From the NCBI RefSeq assembly GCF_013408245.1, contig NZ_JACBYS010000001.1, forward strand, positions 186,001 through 250,000: a stretch of DNA of 64,000 nt, in the 5' to 3' direction. This DNA comes from Duganella sp. 1224. Its GTDB lineage: Bacteria > Pseudomonadota > Gammaproteobacteria > Burkholderiales > Burkholderiaceae_D. Positions 1 through 6,619 of the stretch are shown one piece after another. The notes under the pieces are model-generated. The model ran no database searches, was not told the origin of the DNA, and was given only the letters and a program-made list of their open reading frames with translations. The position numbers were made by a program, and so were the translations under genes. Each line of letters starts with the position of its first letter. Positions within the stretch are counted from its first letter, which is position 1.

Positions 1-573
1 CGCCTGGGCACCAACTCGCTGCTGGACCTGGTGGTGTTCGGCCGCGCGGCCGGCAACCACGTGGTGGCGTCCAACCTGAAGCAGAAGGAAAACAAGCCGC
101 TGCCGAAAGACGCGGCCGACTTCGCGCTGAACCGCCTGAACAAGCTGGAAACCTCGACCGGCGGCGAAAAAGTGCAGGGCGTCGCCAACGACATCCGCGC
201 CGCCATGCAGAAGTACTGCGGCGTGTTCCGTACCGACGCCATGCTGCAGAAGGGCGTGGAAGAGATCATGAAGCTGGACGAGCGCCGCAAGCACGTGTCG
301 TTCCAGGACAAGTCCAAGGTGTTCAACACCGCCCGCGTGGAAGCGCTGGAGCTGGACAACCTGATCGAAACCGCCAAGGCCACCATCGTCTCGGCCGCGG
401 CCCGCAAGGAATCGCGCGGCGCCCACGCGCACGACGATTTCCCGCACCGCGACGACGACAACTGGATGAAGCACACCCTGTGGTACTCGGAAGGCAACCG
501 CCTGGATTACAAGGCTGTCGTCACCAAGCCGCTGACGGTTGATACCTTCAAACCGAAACCACGTACTTTCTAA
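1..573 (+). CDS. sdhA: Succinate dehydrogenase flavoprotein subunit, C-terminal part
   Basis: The reading frame is open from the first base, so only the last 190 residues are present and the start lies upstream of the window. SdhA is the FAD-carrying catalytic subunit of succinate:quinone oxidoreductase (complex II) and oxidises succinate to fumarate at the inner face of the membrane. The fragment has the helical C-terminal domain and the conserved RGAHAHDDFPHRDD stretch near the end, which in this family contains the arginine/histidine region at the substrate site. It stops 16 bases before the sdhB start, so the two are co-transcribed. The identification is firm from sequence and neighbour. 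Confidence 0.97.
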   Translation, partial: RLGTNSLLDLVVFGRAAGNHVVASNLKQKENKPLPKDAADFALNRLNKLETSTGGEKVQGVANDIRAAMQKYCGVFRTDAMLQKGVEEIMKLDERRKHVSFQDKSKVFNTARVEALELDNLIETAKATIVSAAARKESRGAHAHDDFPHRDDDNWMKHTLWYSEGNRLDYKAVVTKPLTVDTFKPKPRTF

Positions 574-589
574 GCAAGGGCTCATTGTT

Positions 590-1300
590 ATGCCACGCAC
601 TCTCAAACTCAAAATCTACCGCTACGATCCGGACAAGGATGCCAAGCCTTACATGCAGGACGTCACCGTCGAGCTGAAAGACACCGACAAGATGCTGCTG
701 GACGCGCTGCAGCGCATCAAGTCGGACGTCGACGACTCGCTGGCGCTGCGCCGCTCGTGCCGCGAAGGCGTGTGCGGTTCGGACGCGATGAACATCAACG
801 GCAAGAACGGCCTGGCCTGCACCACCAACCTGAAGGAGCTGACCGAGCCGATCGTGCTGCGTCCGCTGCCAGGCCTGCCGGTGATCCGCGACCTGATCGT
901 CGACATGACCCAGTTCTTCAAGCAGTACGATTCGATCAAGCCGTACCTGATCAACGATTCGATCCGGCCTGAAAAAGAACGCCTGCAAACCCCGGAACAG
1001 CGCGAAGAGCTGGACGGCCTGTACGAATGCATCCTGTGCGCGTGCTGCTCGACCTCGTGCCCGTCGTTCTGGTGGAACCCGGACAAGTTCGTCGGCCCGG
1101 CCGGCCTGCTGCAAGCCTACCGCTTCATCGCCGACTCGCGCGACGAAGCCACCGGCCAGCGCCTGGACAACCTGGAAGACCCGTACCGCCTGTTCCGCTG
1201 CCACTCGATCATGAACTGCGTCGATGTCTGCCCCAAGGGTCTGAACCCGAACAAGGCAATCGGCAAGATCAAAGAGCTGATGGTACGCCGCGCGATCTAA
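590..1300 (+). CDS. sdhB: Succinate dehydrogenase iron-sulfur subunit
   Basis: This 236-residue protein carries electrons from the FAD of SdhA to ubiquinone through three Fe-S clusters. All cluster cysteines are visible: the 2Fe-2S set (SCREGVCGSDAM and a later C), then CILCACCSTSC and CHSIMNCVDVCPKG for the 4Fe-4S and 3Fe-4S clusters. The ATG at 590 gives the usual N-terminus MPRTLKLKIYRYDPD; an in-frame codon further upstream would lie inside sdhA and adds no homologous sequence. It follows sdhA directly and is followed by an intrinsic terminator, so it ends the sdh operon. The membrane anchors SdhC and SdhD are presumably upstream of the window. Confidence 0.97.
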   Translation: MPRTLKLKIYRYDPDKDAKPYMQDVTVELKDTDKMLLDALQRIKSDVDDSLALRRSCREGVCGSDAMNINGKNGLACTTNLKELTEPIVLRPLPGLPVIRDLIVDMTQFFKQYDSIKPYLINDSIRPEKERLQTPEQREELDGLYECILCACCSTSCPSFWWNPDKFVGPAGLLQAYRFIADSRDEATGQRLDNLEDPYRLFRCHSIMNCVDVCPKGLNPNKAIGKIKELMVRRAI

Positions 1301-1308
1301 AGCGCACA

Positions 1309-1338
1309 CGGGCGACGTCAACAGCGTCGCCCGTTTTT
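1309..1338 (+). terminator. Intrinsic terminator after sdhB
   Basis: Nine-base arms CGGGCGACG (1309-1317) and CGTCGCCCG (1325-1333) with a 7-base loop are followed directly by five T residues. The GC-rich stem with a T-run is typical of a Rho-independent terminator. It separates sdhAB from sdhE, which starts 18 bases further on, so sdhE may depend on read-through or on a promoter overlapping this element. Confidence 0.8.
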
Positions 1339-1355
1339 GTGTAAAGTAGTGAACC

Positions 1356-1637
1356 ATGATGGAAACGAACCAATCTGCGCATCAGTCCGACCCAGCCAAC
1401 CGCGCCCGCCTGCGCTGGCGCGCCCGCCGGGGTCTGCTGGAAAACGACCTCATCCTCACCCGTTTTCTGGATGCGCATGAAACCGAATTGACCGACGAGG
1501 AAGTGGACGCACTCACGCGGCTCCTCGACTTGTCGGACAATGCCCTGATGGATCTGGTACTGGCCCGCAAGGAGCCGGAAGGCGAGGTCGATCTGCCGCA
1601 CGTTCACGCGTTGCTGCAGCGGTTGCGCCTGGCGTAG
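1356..1637 (+). CDS. sdhE: FAD assembly factor SdhE
   Basis: This 93-residue protein belongs to the SdhE/YgfY (DUF339) family, cytosolic factors that promote covalent attachment of FAD to SdhA. The family signature RGxxE is present as RRGLLE near residues 27-32, within an all-helical fold of the expected length. Its position between sdhB and gltA is the usual one in Burkholderiales. The start at 1356 is an ATG; the next ATG is too far downstream to keep the RGxxE motif with its preceding helix. Confidence 0.93.
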   Translation: MMETNQSAHQSDPANRARLRWRARRGLLENDLILTRFLDAHETELTDEEVDALTRLLDLSDNALMDLVLARKEPEGEVDLPHVHALLQRLRLA

Positions 1638-1696
1638 TAGTCGTCACACACCCAGTTTCTTTTTACTTGCATCATCTCTCCAAGAAGGAAGAGTCC

Positions 1697-2998
1697 ATGA
1701 ATATCTCTGATAACAAAGCCACTCTCTCGTTCTCCGATGGCAGCCCATCGGTCGAATTCCCGATCTACAAAGGCACCGTTGGTCCTGACGTCATCGACAT
1801 TCGCAAGCTGTACGCCGGCACCGGCAAGTTCACCTACGATCCAGGCTTCATGTCGACCGCGGCGTGCAACTCGTCGATCACCTACATCGACGGCGACAAG
1901 GGCGAACTGCAGTACCGCGGCTACCCGATCGAACAGCTGGCCGTCAACGCCGACTTCATGGAATCGTGCTACCTGCTGCTGAATGGCGAACTGCCGAACG
2001 CGGCGCAAAAAGCCGAGTTCGTCGAGAACGTCAGCAAGCACACCATGGTGCACGAGCAGATGCAATTCTTCTTCCGCGGTTTCCGTCGCGACGCCCACCC
2101 GATGTCGGTGCTGGTCGGTACCGTCGGCGCGCTGGCCTCGTTCTACCACGACTCGCTGGACATCAACGACGCCAAGCAGCGTGAAATCTCGGCCATCCGC
2201 CTGATCGCCAAGATGCCAACCCTGGTCGCCATGGCGTACAAGTACTCGATCGGCCAGCCGTTCATGTACCCACGCAACGACCTGTCGTACTCGGCCAACT
2301 TCATGCGCATGATGTTCGGCAACCCATGCGAAGAATACAAAGTCAACGACGTGCTGGTGCGCGCGCTGGACCGTATCCTGATCCTGCACGCCGACCACGA
2401 ACAAAATGCGTCGACCTCGACCGTGCGTCTGGCCGGTTCGTCGGGCGCCAACCCGTTCGCCTGTATCGCTGCCGGTATCGCCTGCCTGTGGGGTCCTGCC
2501 CACGGCGGCGCCAACGAAGCGGCACTGAACATGCTGAAAGAAATCGGTTCGGTCGAGAACATTCCTGCCTTCATCGCCCAGGTGAAAGACAAGAACTCCG
2601 GCGTGAAGCTGATGGGCTTCGGTCACCGCGTGTACAAGAACTTCGACCCGCGCGCCAAGCTGATGCGCGAAACCTGCTACGAAGTGCTGAACGAACTGGG
2701 CCTGCAGGACGACCCGCTGTTCAAGCTGGCGATGGAACTGGAAAAGATTGCGCTGAACGACGAATACTTCGTCTCGCGCAAGCTGTACCCGAACGTCGAC
2801 TTCTACTCGGGCATCGTGCAGTCGGCGCTGGGCATTCCAGTGTCGCTGTTCACCGGCATCTTCGCGATGGCGCGCACCATCGGCTGGATCGCCCAGTGGA
2901 ACGAAATGATCGCCGATCCGGAACAGAAGATTGGCCGTCCACGCCAGCTGTTCGTCGGCGCCACCACGCGCGACGTGCCGCCGCTGGACAAGCGTTAA
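1697..2998 (+). CDS. gltA: Citrate synthase (type II)
   Basis: Condenses oxaloacetate and acetyl-CoA to citrate, the entry step of the TCA cycle. The 433-residue length matches the hexameric type II enzymes of Gram-negative bacteria. Catalytic residues are visible: His269 in [10 protein letters not shown], His310 in [14 protein letters not shown] and Asp368 in YPNVDFYSG. The ATG at 1697 is chosen because AAGGAAGAG lies just upstream; an in-frame ATG 30 bases earlier lacks such a site. It follows sdhE by 59 bases and is closed by a strong terminator. The combination with sdhAB and sdhE shows a TCA-cycle cluster. Confidence 0.97.
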   Translation: MNISDNKATLSFSDGSPSVEFPIYKGTVGPDVIDIRKLYAGTGKFTYDPGFMSTAACNSSITYIDGDKGELQYRGYPIEQLAVNADFMESCYLLLNGELPNAAQKAEFVENVSKHTMVHEQMQFFFRGFRRDAHPMSVLVGTVGALASFYHDSLDINDAKQREISAIRLIAKMPTLVAMAYKYSIGQPFMYPRNDLSYSANFMRMMFGNPCEEYKVNDVLVRALDRILILHADHEQNASTSTVRLAGSSGANPFACIAAGIACLWGPAHGGANEAALNMLKEIGSVENIPAFIAQVKDKNSGVKLMGFGHRVYKNFDPRAKLMRETCYEVLNELGLQDDPLFKLAMELEKIALNDEYFVSRKLYPNVDFYSGIVQSALGIPVSLFTGIFAMARTIGWIAQWNEMIADPEQKIGRPRQLFVGATTRDVPPLDKR

Positions 2999-3010
2999 TC
3001 CAGCCGCCGC

Positions 3011-3101
3011 CGTCAATTTCGGCGAACGCCGGAATCCATGCGCCGCCCGCGTTCACGCCAGGCGCGCGTTCCATGGATTCCGGCTTCTGCCGGAACGACG
3101 G
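3011..3101. repeat. REP-like paired hairpin repeat, copy 1
   Basis: Two imperfect hairpins in inverted orientation: the first ends CGCCGGAATCCATG and the second begins CATGGATTCCGGC and ends GCCGGAACGACG. The same paired unit recurs at 14543-14623 and 46091-46170, and as a single hairpin at 25243-25268. All copies are intergenic. The form (GTCATTCC-stem-GGAATCC and its mirror image) is that of REP/BIME-type elements. This copy lies between the gltA stop and its terminator. Confidence 0.75.
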
Positions 3102-3110
3102 GTGTCGCTA

Positions 3111-3134
3111 ACGGGCTTCGGCCCGTTTTTTTTT
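3111..3134 (+). terminator. Intrinsic terminator after gltA
   Basis: The stem ACGGGC-TTCG-GCCCGT carries a stable UUCG-type tetraloop and is followed by nine T residues. It closes gltA on the plus strand. The gene on the other side (PilZ protein) reads towards it, and the A-run needed to terminate minus-strand transcription is absent, so it probably works in one direction. Confidence 0.88.
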
Positions 3135-3140
3135 GCCCGG

Positions 3141-3476
3141 CTAGATTTTGTTTTCCTGCAGAAGCTGCTGGAAGACGGCACGGCTGTCGTCATCGATGCG
3201 GAGGAACTGGACGCCGGTTTTGAAGCCCAGCTCGGCGTCCGGATCGCTATAGACGATCTGGCCCATGGCCAGCACCTTGTGGTCGGTTTCGCCCAACTTC
3301 ACCTTGAAGGACACTGCGCAGTACTGCGCCAGACGGAGCTGGCTGCCGGTCTGCAGGCTGATGCCGCCATGCGACAGGTCCAGCGTGTGGACCTCGTGGC
3401 GGCTCTCATCGGTCATGGTCAGGACGGCGGGCTGGCGGACGGCGTGACGCCGGCCGGTACGGGCTTTCTGTGTCAT
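3141..3476 (-). CDS. PilZ-domain protein, probable c-di-GMP receptor
   Basis: A 111-residue protein made almost entirely of one PilZ domain. The two c-di-GMP-binding signatures are present: an RxxxR-type segment (RRHAVR) near the N-terminus and DLSHGG, matching DxSxxG. Single-domain PilZ proteins bind cyclic di-GMP and act on partners in motility, pilus or exopolysaccharide control. The start at 3476 (MTQKARTGRR) is preferred over an in-frame ATG at 3530 because it begins just before the RxxxR arm and leaves the inverted repeat 3494-3519 untranslated. It lies downstream of, and in the same direction as, the 3527-3844 gene. The actual target is unknown. Confidence 0.85.
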   Translation of the reverse strand: MTQKARTGRRHAVRQPAVLTMTDESRHEVHTLDLSHGGISLQTGSQLRLAQYCAVSFKVKLGETDHKVLAMGQIVYSDPDAELGFKTGVQFLRIDDDSRAVFQQLLQENKI

Positions 3477-3493
3477 GGCGATGCACCGGAGTT

Positions 3494-3519
3494 GGATTGT
3501 GAAAAGAGTATCACAATCC
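3494..3519. promoter_or_regulatory. Inverted repeat upstream of the PilZ gene
   Basis: Nine-base arms GGATTGTGA and TCACAATCC separated by 8 bases lie between the stop of the upstream minus-strand gene and the start of the PilZ gene. There is no T-run, so an operator or mRNA hairpin is as likely as a terminator. Confidence 0.4.
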
Positions 3520-3526
3520 GGGCGCT

Positions 3527-3844
3527 TCATGCCCTGGCGCTGCGGTCGAAGTGCAGCATGTGCTCGACGTGGACCTTGATTTCCTGGTTCAGGCTGGCCA
3601 GCGCCTTGCGCAGCGCCCGGGCCGAGGCTTCGCCGATGCCGCCGACCGTGATGCTGTGCTCATAATTGCCGCCACGGCGCGTGATCAGCCACTTGTCCAC
3701 GCGGGCATTGGCGCTTTTCAAGGTCGATTCGAGCTGGGCCGCGGCGGGCTGGCTGGCGCCCAGCGACAGGTGAAACGTGTGCGTCATGCGGAACTGCTGG
3801 TCCAGTGCGCTGGTTTCTTGGGAGAGGGTAGTCTGCGTAGTCAT
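3527..3844 (-). CDS. Small conserved-type protein of unknown function
   Basis: A 105-residue cytosolic protein with no signal peptide or membrane segment. I do not recognise the family. The middle contains an alternating hydrophobic stretch (THTFHLSLGAS) followed by a helix and ITRRGGNYEHSITVGGIGEASARALRKAL, suggesting a small alpha/beta ferredoxin-like fold with a final helix. The start is well supported: GGAG lies 5 bases upstream of the ATG, although that site can be paired in a hairpin. It precedes the PilZ gene by 50 bases in the same direction, so a shared transcript is likely. Confidence 0.7.
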   Translation of the reverse strand: MTTQTTLSQETSALDQQFRMTHTFHLSLGASQPAAAQLESTLKSANARVDKWLITRRGGNYEHSITVGGIGEASARALRKALASLNQEIKVHVEHMLHFDRSARA

Positions 3845-4068
3845 GGTTGCTCCAACAATCCTGGCCCGATTCGGAGCAAACCCTGTGCGCCCGCTTCGTT
3901 GCCGTTAAAAGGCCGCATCGCCGTAAAGGCATCCACCTTGCCCGGGGAGGCAGGTTGGCGTCGGATCAACCGACTCTTGATGCTGATGAGTTAATACCGG
4001 ACCCGCTTGGAAATCCGTTATAACGAAATTTCGTTCAATATAGCGGAATTTCTCCCGCCAAGCAAGTA
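3845..4068 (-). promoter_or_regulatory. Untranslated leader with ribosome-site hairpin
   Basis: This 224-base gap lies between two minus-strand genes. Read on the minus strand, a 7-base stem (TTGCTCC with GGAGCAA, plus-strand 3847-3853 and 3873-3879) places the GGAG ribosome-binding site of the 3527-3844 gene in a helix. The stretch 4010-4060 is AT-rich (TATAACGAAATTTCG and nearby) and is the likely promoter area. No convincing coding frame or known riboswitch was recognised. Confidence 0.4.
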
Positions 4069-4473
4069 TCAGGCGCCGCTGTCGCGGCGGTCGGGGCGCA
4101 ACACCAGCAGCCACCAGCCCACCACGCCCAGCGTCAGTTGCGGCAAATTGAACAGGAATTTGTCGAACGTGACGTCGCGCCGCTGCGGCCAGGCGCTGTT
4201 TGCCGTCTCGGCCATGATGTTGGTATGGTAGAAGCAGGCTGCCAGCAGGAACAGCGCCGCCACGCCCCAGATCGCCGGCAGGCTGGTGACGCGGTGGCGC
4301 AGCAGCGCCGCGAACGGATACACCAGCACGCAGCAGAACACGTAGGCGAACAGGTTGGCCGGCAGGTTGGCGAGGTCGAAGTGCGGCAGCACGACCGGCA
4401 CGGCGCAGATGGCGACGCCCAGCAGGACGGCGAGGACGGGATGGGCACGGTCGGGCCAGTTGGAAAATTCCAT
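4069..4473 (-). CDS. Four-helix inner-membrane protein, function unknown
   Basis: A 134-residue hydrophobic protein with four predicted transmembrane segments: two after the first dozen residues (VLAVLLGVAICAVPVVL and LFAYVFCCVLVYPFAALL), one at IWGVAALFLLAACFY and one at LTLGVVGWWLLVL. Charged residues between segments 1-2 and at the C-terminus (RPDRRDSGA) fit an inner-membrane topology. The start MEFSNWPDRAHP at 4473 is preferred over an ATG at 4557 because the extra 28 residues are arginine/serine-rich and unlike a membrane-protein leader. I do not recognise the family. It is separated from the BlaI-type gene by a palindromic repeat. Confidence 0.65.
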   Translation of the reverse strand: MEFSNWPDRAHPVLAVLLGVAICAVPVVLPHFDLANLPANLFAYVFCCVLVYPFAALLRHRVTSLPAIWGVAALFLLAACFYHTNIMAETANSAWPQRRDVTFDKFLFNLPQLTLGVVGWWLLVLRPDRRDSGA

Positions 4474-4563
4474 GGAATAGCGGACGGGTAAAGTCGCTAT
4501 TTTAGATGATGGCGACAGGATTCCGCGGCGGCGGAGTGAGCTTTGGCGCCAACCCACAAGTTC

Positions 4564-4593
4564 GGGGTCTGACCCCGTACGGGGTCAGACCCC
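4564..4593. repeat. GGGGTCTGACCCC palindrome, copy 1
   Basis: A perfect 30-base palindrome built from the arm GGGGTCTGACCCC, a central GTAC and the mirror arm GGGGTCAGACCCC. Related copies occur at 10827-10856, 17786-17815, 50081-50112 and 53358-53386. About 12 bases beyond it is a GTGCGGG box that two other copies share. It lies between two minus-strand genes. Confidence 0.9.
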
Positions 4594-4626
4594 CGTTCGC
4601 CGCAGTGCGGGTTTCGCGATTCCCGC

Positions 4627-5007
4627 TTACTTTTCCTGGTCCAGCAGCGCCTGGATTTCTTCGCGCTCTTTCTTGCTGACGTGGCCCCCGCGCAGCGCGG
4701 CCAGCACCAGCGCCTTGCCGGAGCCGGCGAAGGCTTTCTGGATCAGGTCTTTCAGCAGACTGGTCTGCACCGAGTCCTGCTCCTGCACCGGTGCGTAGAT
4801 GTGGGCGCGCTGGCTTTCGTCGCGCTTCAGCAATCCCTTGGTGTGCATGACTTGCAGCACGCGCAGGACGTTGGCGTAGCTGGTTTCCGGCCGCGTCTCC
4901 ACCGCGGCCTCGTGCACTTGCCGCGCCGTGGCGGGGCCGAGCGCGAACAGCAGGCGCAGCATCTCCAGTTCGGCGGCGGTCGGTTTGGGCAGGTTCTTGG
5001 CACTCAT
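4627..5007 (-). CDS. BlaI/MecI/CopY-family transcriptional repressor
   Basis: A 126-residue protein with the penicillinase-repressor winged-helix fold: LPKPTAAELEMLRLLFALGPATARQVHEAA, then TSYANVLRVLQVMHTKGLLKRDESQRAHIYAPV, matching the TxYxTVxxxLxxLxxKGLLxRxxxGRxxxY pattern of the family. Such dimeric repressors are usually inactivated by a BlaR1-type membrane protease or by a metal. No M56 protease gene is adjacent. Instead it starts 18 bases after the stop of an LRR protein kinase on the same strand, an unusual partner. The C-terminal dimerisation segment ends KKEREEIQALLDQEK. Target genes are unknown. Confidence 0.85.
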   Translation of the reverse strand: MSAKNLPKPTAAELEMLRLLFALGPATARQVHEAAVETRPETSYANVLRVLQVMHTKGLLKRDESQRAHIYAPVQEQDSVQTSLLKDLIQKAFAGSGKALVLAALRGGHVSKKEREEIQALLDQEK

Positions 5008-5025
5008 GGATGTAGAATAAAGTAT

Positions 5026-6321
5026 CTAGAACGACTTGTCTAGCTGTTCCTGGATGGCGTGGAAGCGCGGCAGCCCTTGCTGGCAGGCGTTTTGCAATTC
5101 TCGCAACGCGCCCGGCGCGCTGTCGGCCCGGTCCAGCAGCTCTTCCAGCAGGTTGCCGAAGGCGCGCACTTCCAGCGTTTGCAGCGCGCCGGCCTGCGCG
5201 CCGGCCGGGTCGTAGAACGAGGCGGCGCCGAAGTCGCCCAGCAGGGTGTCGCCTTGCTGGTCGTGCAGGATGTTGTGTCCGTACAGGTCGCCGTGCAGGA
5301 TGCCGTGTGCGTGCAGTTGCGCGGCGGCCGCGGCGATGCCGCGCGCGATGCGCAGCGCCTCGGCCAGGCGGAAGCGCTTGCCGTCGTCGTAGATGTCGCG
5401 GGTGCAGCTGTCCAGGCTGGGCGGGCCGGCCAGGTTGCCGAAGGTGGGCGGGATCAGCGACATCACCAGGCCGTGGGCGCCGTCGGGGTGGCCTTCCACG
5501 TGACCGAGGATGGGAATCAGGTTCGGATGCGCGCCGGCGCCGAGGCAGGCGGCCATCTCGCTCAGCGGCGAACCATCGCTGGTCATGGCGCCCTTGAAGA
5601 GCTTGACGGCGACCGGCTGGCCGGCGCCGCCGGCCGCGCTGCCCTGCCAGTCGGCGCGCCAGATGACACCGGAGGCGCCTTCGCCCAGCTTGTCGCGCAG
5701 CGTCAGCGCGCTCCAGTTGATGGCGGCGGAGGGCGTGTGGGCGAGGGCGTCTTCGTGCCGGGCGCTGAAGGGATTGCCGGCGTAGGCCAGCCACGTCAGG
5801 CGCGGCAGCGACAGCAGCCAGTCCGGCAGCCGGTCCAGCTGGTTGCTGGCGATGCGCAGCAGTTCCAGCTGGTGCAGCTGCGCCAGGGCGGCGGGCAGGG
5901 CGCGCAGGCGGTTCCCGGCCAGCATCAGTTTCTGTAGCCGCGGGCGCTCGCCCAGCGCGGACGGCAGTTCCTCGATCTGGTTATCGGTCAGCACCAGCCA
6001 GCGCAGTTGCGGCGGCAGCGCGGCGGCCGGCACGTGGCGGATCCGGTTGGCCTTGAAGCCGACCATGGTCAGCGCCGCGCAGGCGCCGATGCAGGCCGGC
6101 AGTTCGGTGAACTGGTTGTCCGAGCAGAACAGGATGCGCAGCTTGTGCAGCCGGTGCAGGTCGTCCGGCAGCGCCGACAGCGCGTTGCCGGACAGGTCGA
6201 GGATTTCCAGCGTCTCGGCCAGCGTGAAGATTTCGGGCGGGAATGCGGTCAGCCCGCAGCGCAGGGACAGGCGCCGGACACCGGCCAGCGCGCCGGCCCG
6301 CAGTTGCTGCAAAGTGTGCAT
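5026..6321 (-). CDS. Leucine-rich-repeat protein kinase
   Basis: A 431-residue soluble protein with two parts. Residues about 20-190 are leucine-rich repeats of the bacterial type (for example LEILDLSGNALSALPDDL, LRWLVLTDNQIEELPSAL). Residues about 205-420 form a eukaryote-like protein kinase: glycine loop LGEGASGVIW, Lys240 in VAVKLFKG, catalytic loop HGDLYGHN with Asp345, and DFG at 363-365. All key catalytic residues are retained, so it should be active. There is no signal peptide or membrane segment, so it acts in the cytosol, with the repeats probably sensing a partner. It precedes the BlaI-type repressor by 18 bases and is divergent from sucA. Substrate unknown. Confidence 0.88.
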   Translation of the reverse strand: MHTLQQLRAGALAGVRRLSLRCGLTAFPPEIFTLAETLEILDLSGNALSALPDDLHRLHKLRILFCSDNQFTELPACIGACAALTMVGFKANRIRHVPAAALPPQLRWLVLTDNQIEELPSALGERPRLQKLMLAGNRLRALPAALAQLHQLELLRIASNQLDRLPDWLLSLPRLTWLAYAGNPFSARHEDALAHTPSAAINWSALTLRDKLGEGASGVIWRADWQGSAAGGAGQPVAVKLFKGAMTSDGSPLSEMAACLGAGAHPNLIPILGHVEGHPDGAHGLVMSLIPPTFGNLAGPPSLDSCTRDIYDDGKRFRLAEALRIARGIAAAAAQLHAHGILHGDLYGHNILHDQQGDTLLGDFGAASFYDPAGAQAGALQTLEVRAFGNLLEELLDRADSAPGALRELQNACQQGLPRFHAIQEQLDKSF

Positions 6322-6447
6322 GGAATAGGGCGATGAAGACGACGGCGCAGTGTATCACTTCGCGGCGCGGCCGCAAAAGTGAGCGCCGGCGCGGATTGCG
6401 TTAAAATTAATGCCGCAAGATCGCTCGGTATTTTTCCGCACAAATGG

Positions 6448-6476
6448 TTGTTGCGCTACAATACCGGTGCTATGCT
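6448..6476 (+). promoter_or_regulatory. Candidate sigma-70 promoter for sucA operon
   Basis: A TTGTTG -35-like box at 6448-6453 and TATGCT -10-like box at 6471-6476 are separated by 17 bases. They lie about 140 bases upstream of sucA in the divergent gap between the LRR kinase and sucA, giving a long untranslated leader. The assignment is by consensus only; a second overlapping option uses TACAAT at 6457-6462. Confidence 0.5.
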
Positions 6477-6529
6477 GAAGGACCCGTTTTAGGAAATACC
6501 GAACACAATAGCCCTTCCCCCACAACTTG

Positions 6530-6615
6530 ATGTGCAATCCGCTAACCGGTCAGGCCGTGTCGCGGAAGGTTAGACCAACCCGCTAATTCCTCGCGAAGCG
6601 CGAAGAAAGGTGAGC
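6530..6615 (+). ncRNA. Candidate sucA RNA motif (cis-regulatory leader)
   Basis: The leader immediately before sucA can form a hairpin from CTAACC (6542-6547) and GGTTAG (6568-6573), and a second stem TCGCG-AAG-CGCGA (6591-6603) directly next to the ribosome-binding site AGAAAGG. A conserved leader RNA called the sucA motif is known upstream of sucA in Burkholderiales and is thought to control access to the ribosome site. The location and ribosome-site geometry fit; I could not align it to the published consensus from memory, so the family call is inference. Confidence 0.45.
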
Positions 6616-6619
6616 AAGA

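Noticed and set aside
3845..4010. c-di-GMP (GEMM) riboswitch before the unknown/PilZ genes
   Set aside because: Only a short GCGCACAGGG stretch on the minus strand resembles GEMM; the GAAA receptor, tetraloop and second helix are not seen.
4502..5794. 430-codon Arg/Pro-rich minus-strand frame within the LRR kinase and BlaI genes
   Set aside because: Out-of-frame overlap of two clear genes; composition is that of a frame-shifted GC-rich gene.
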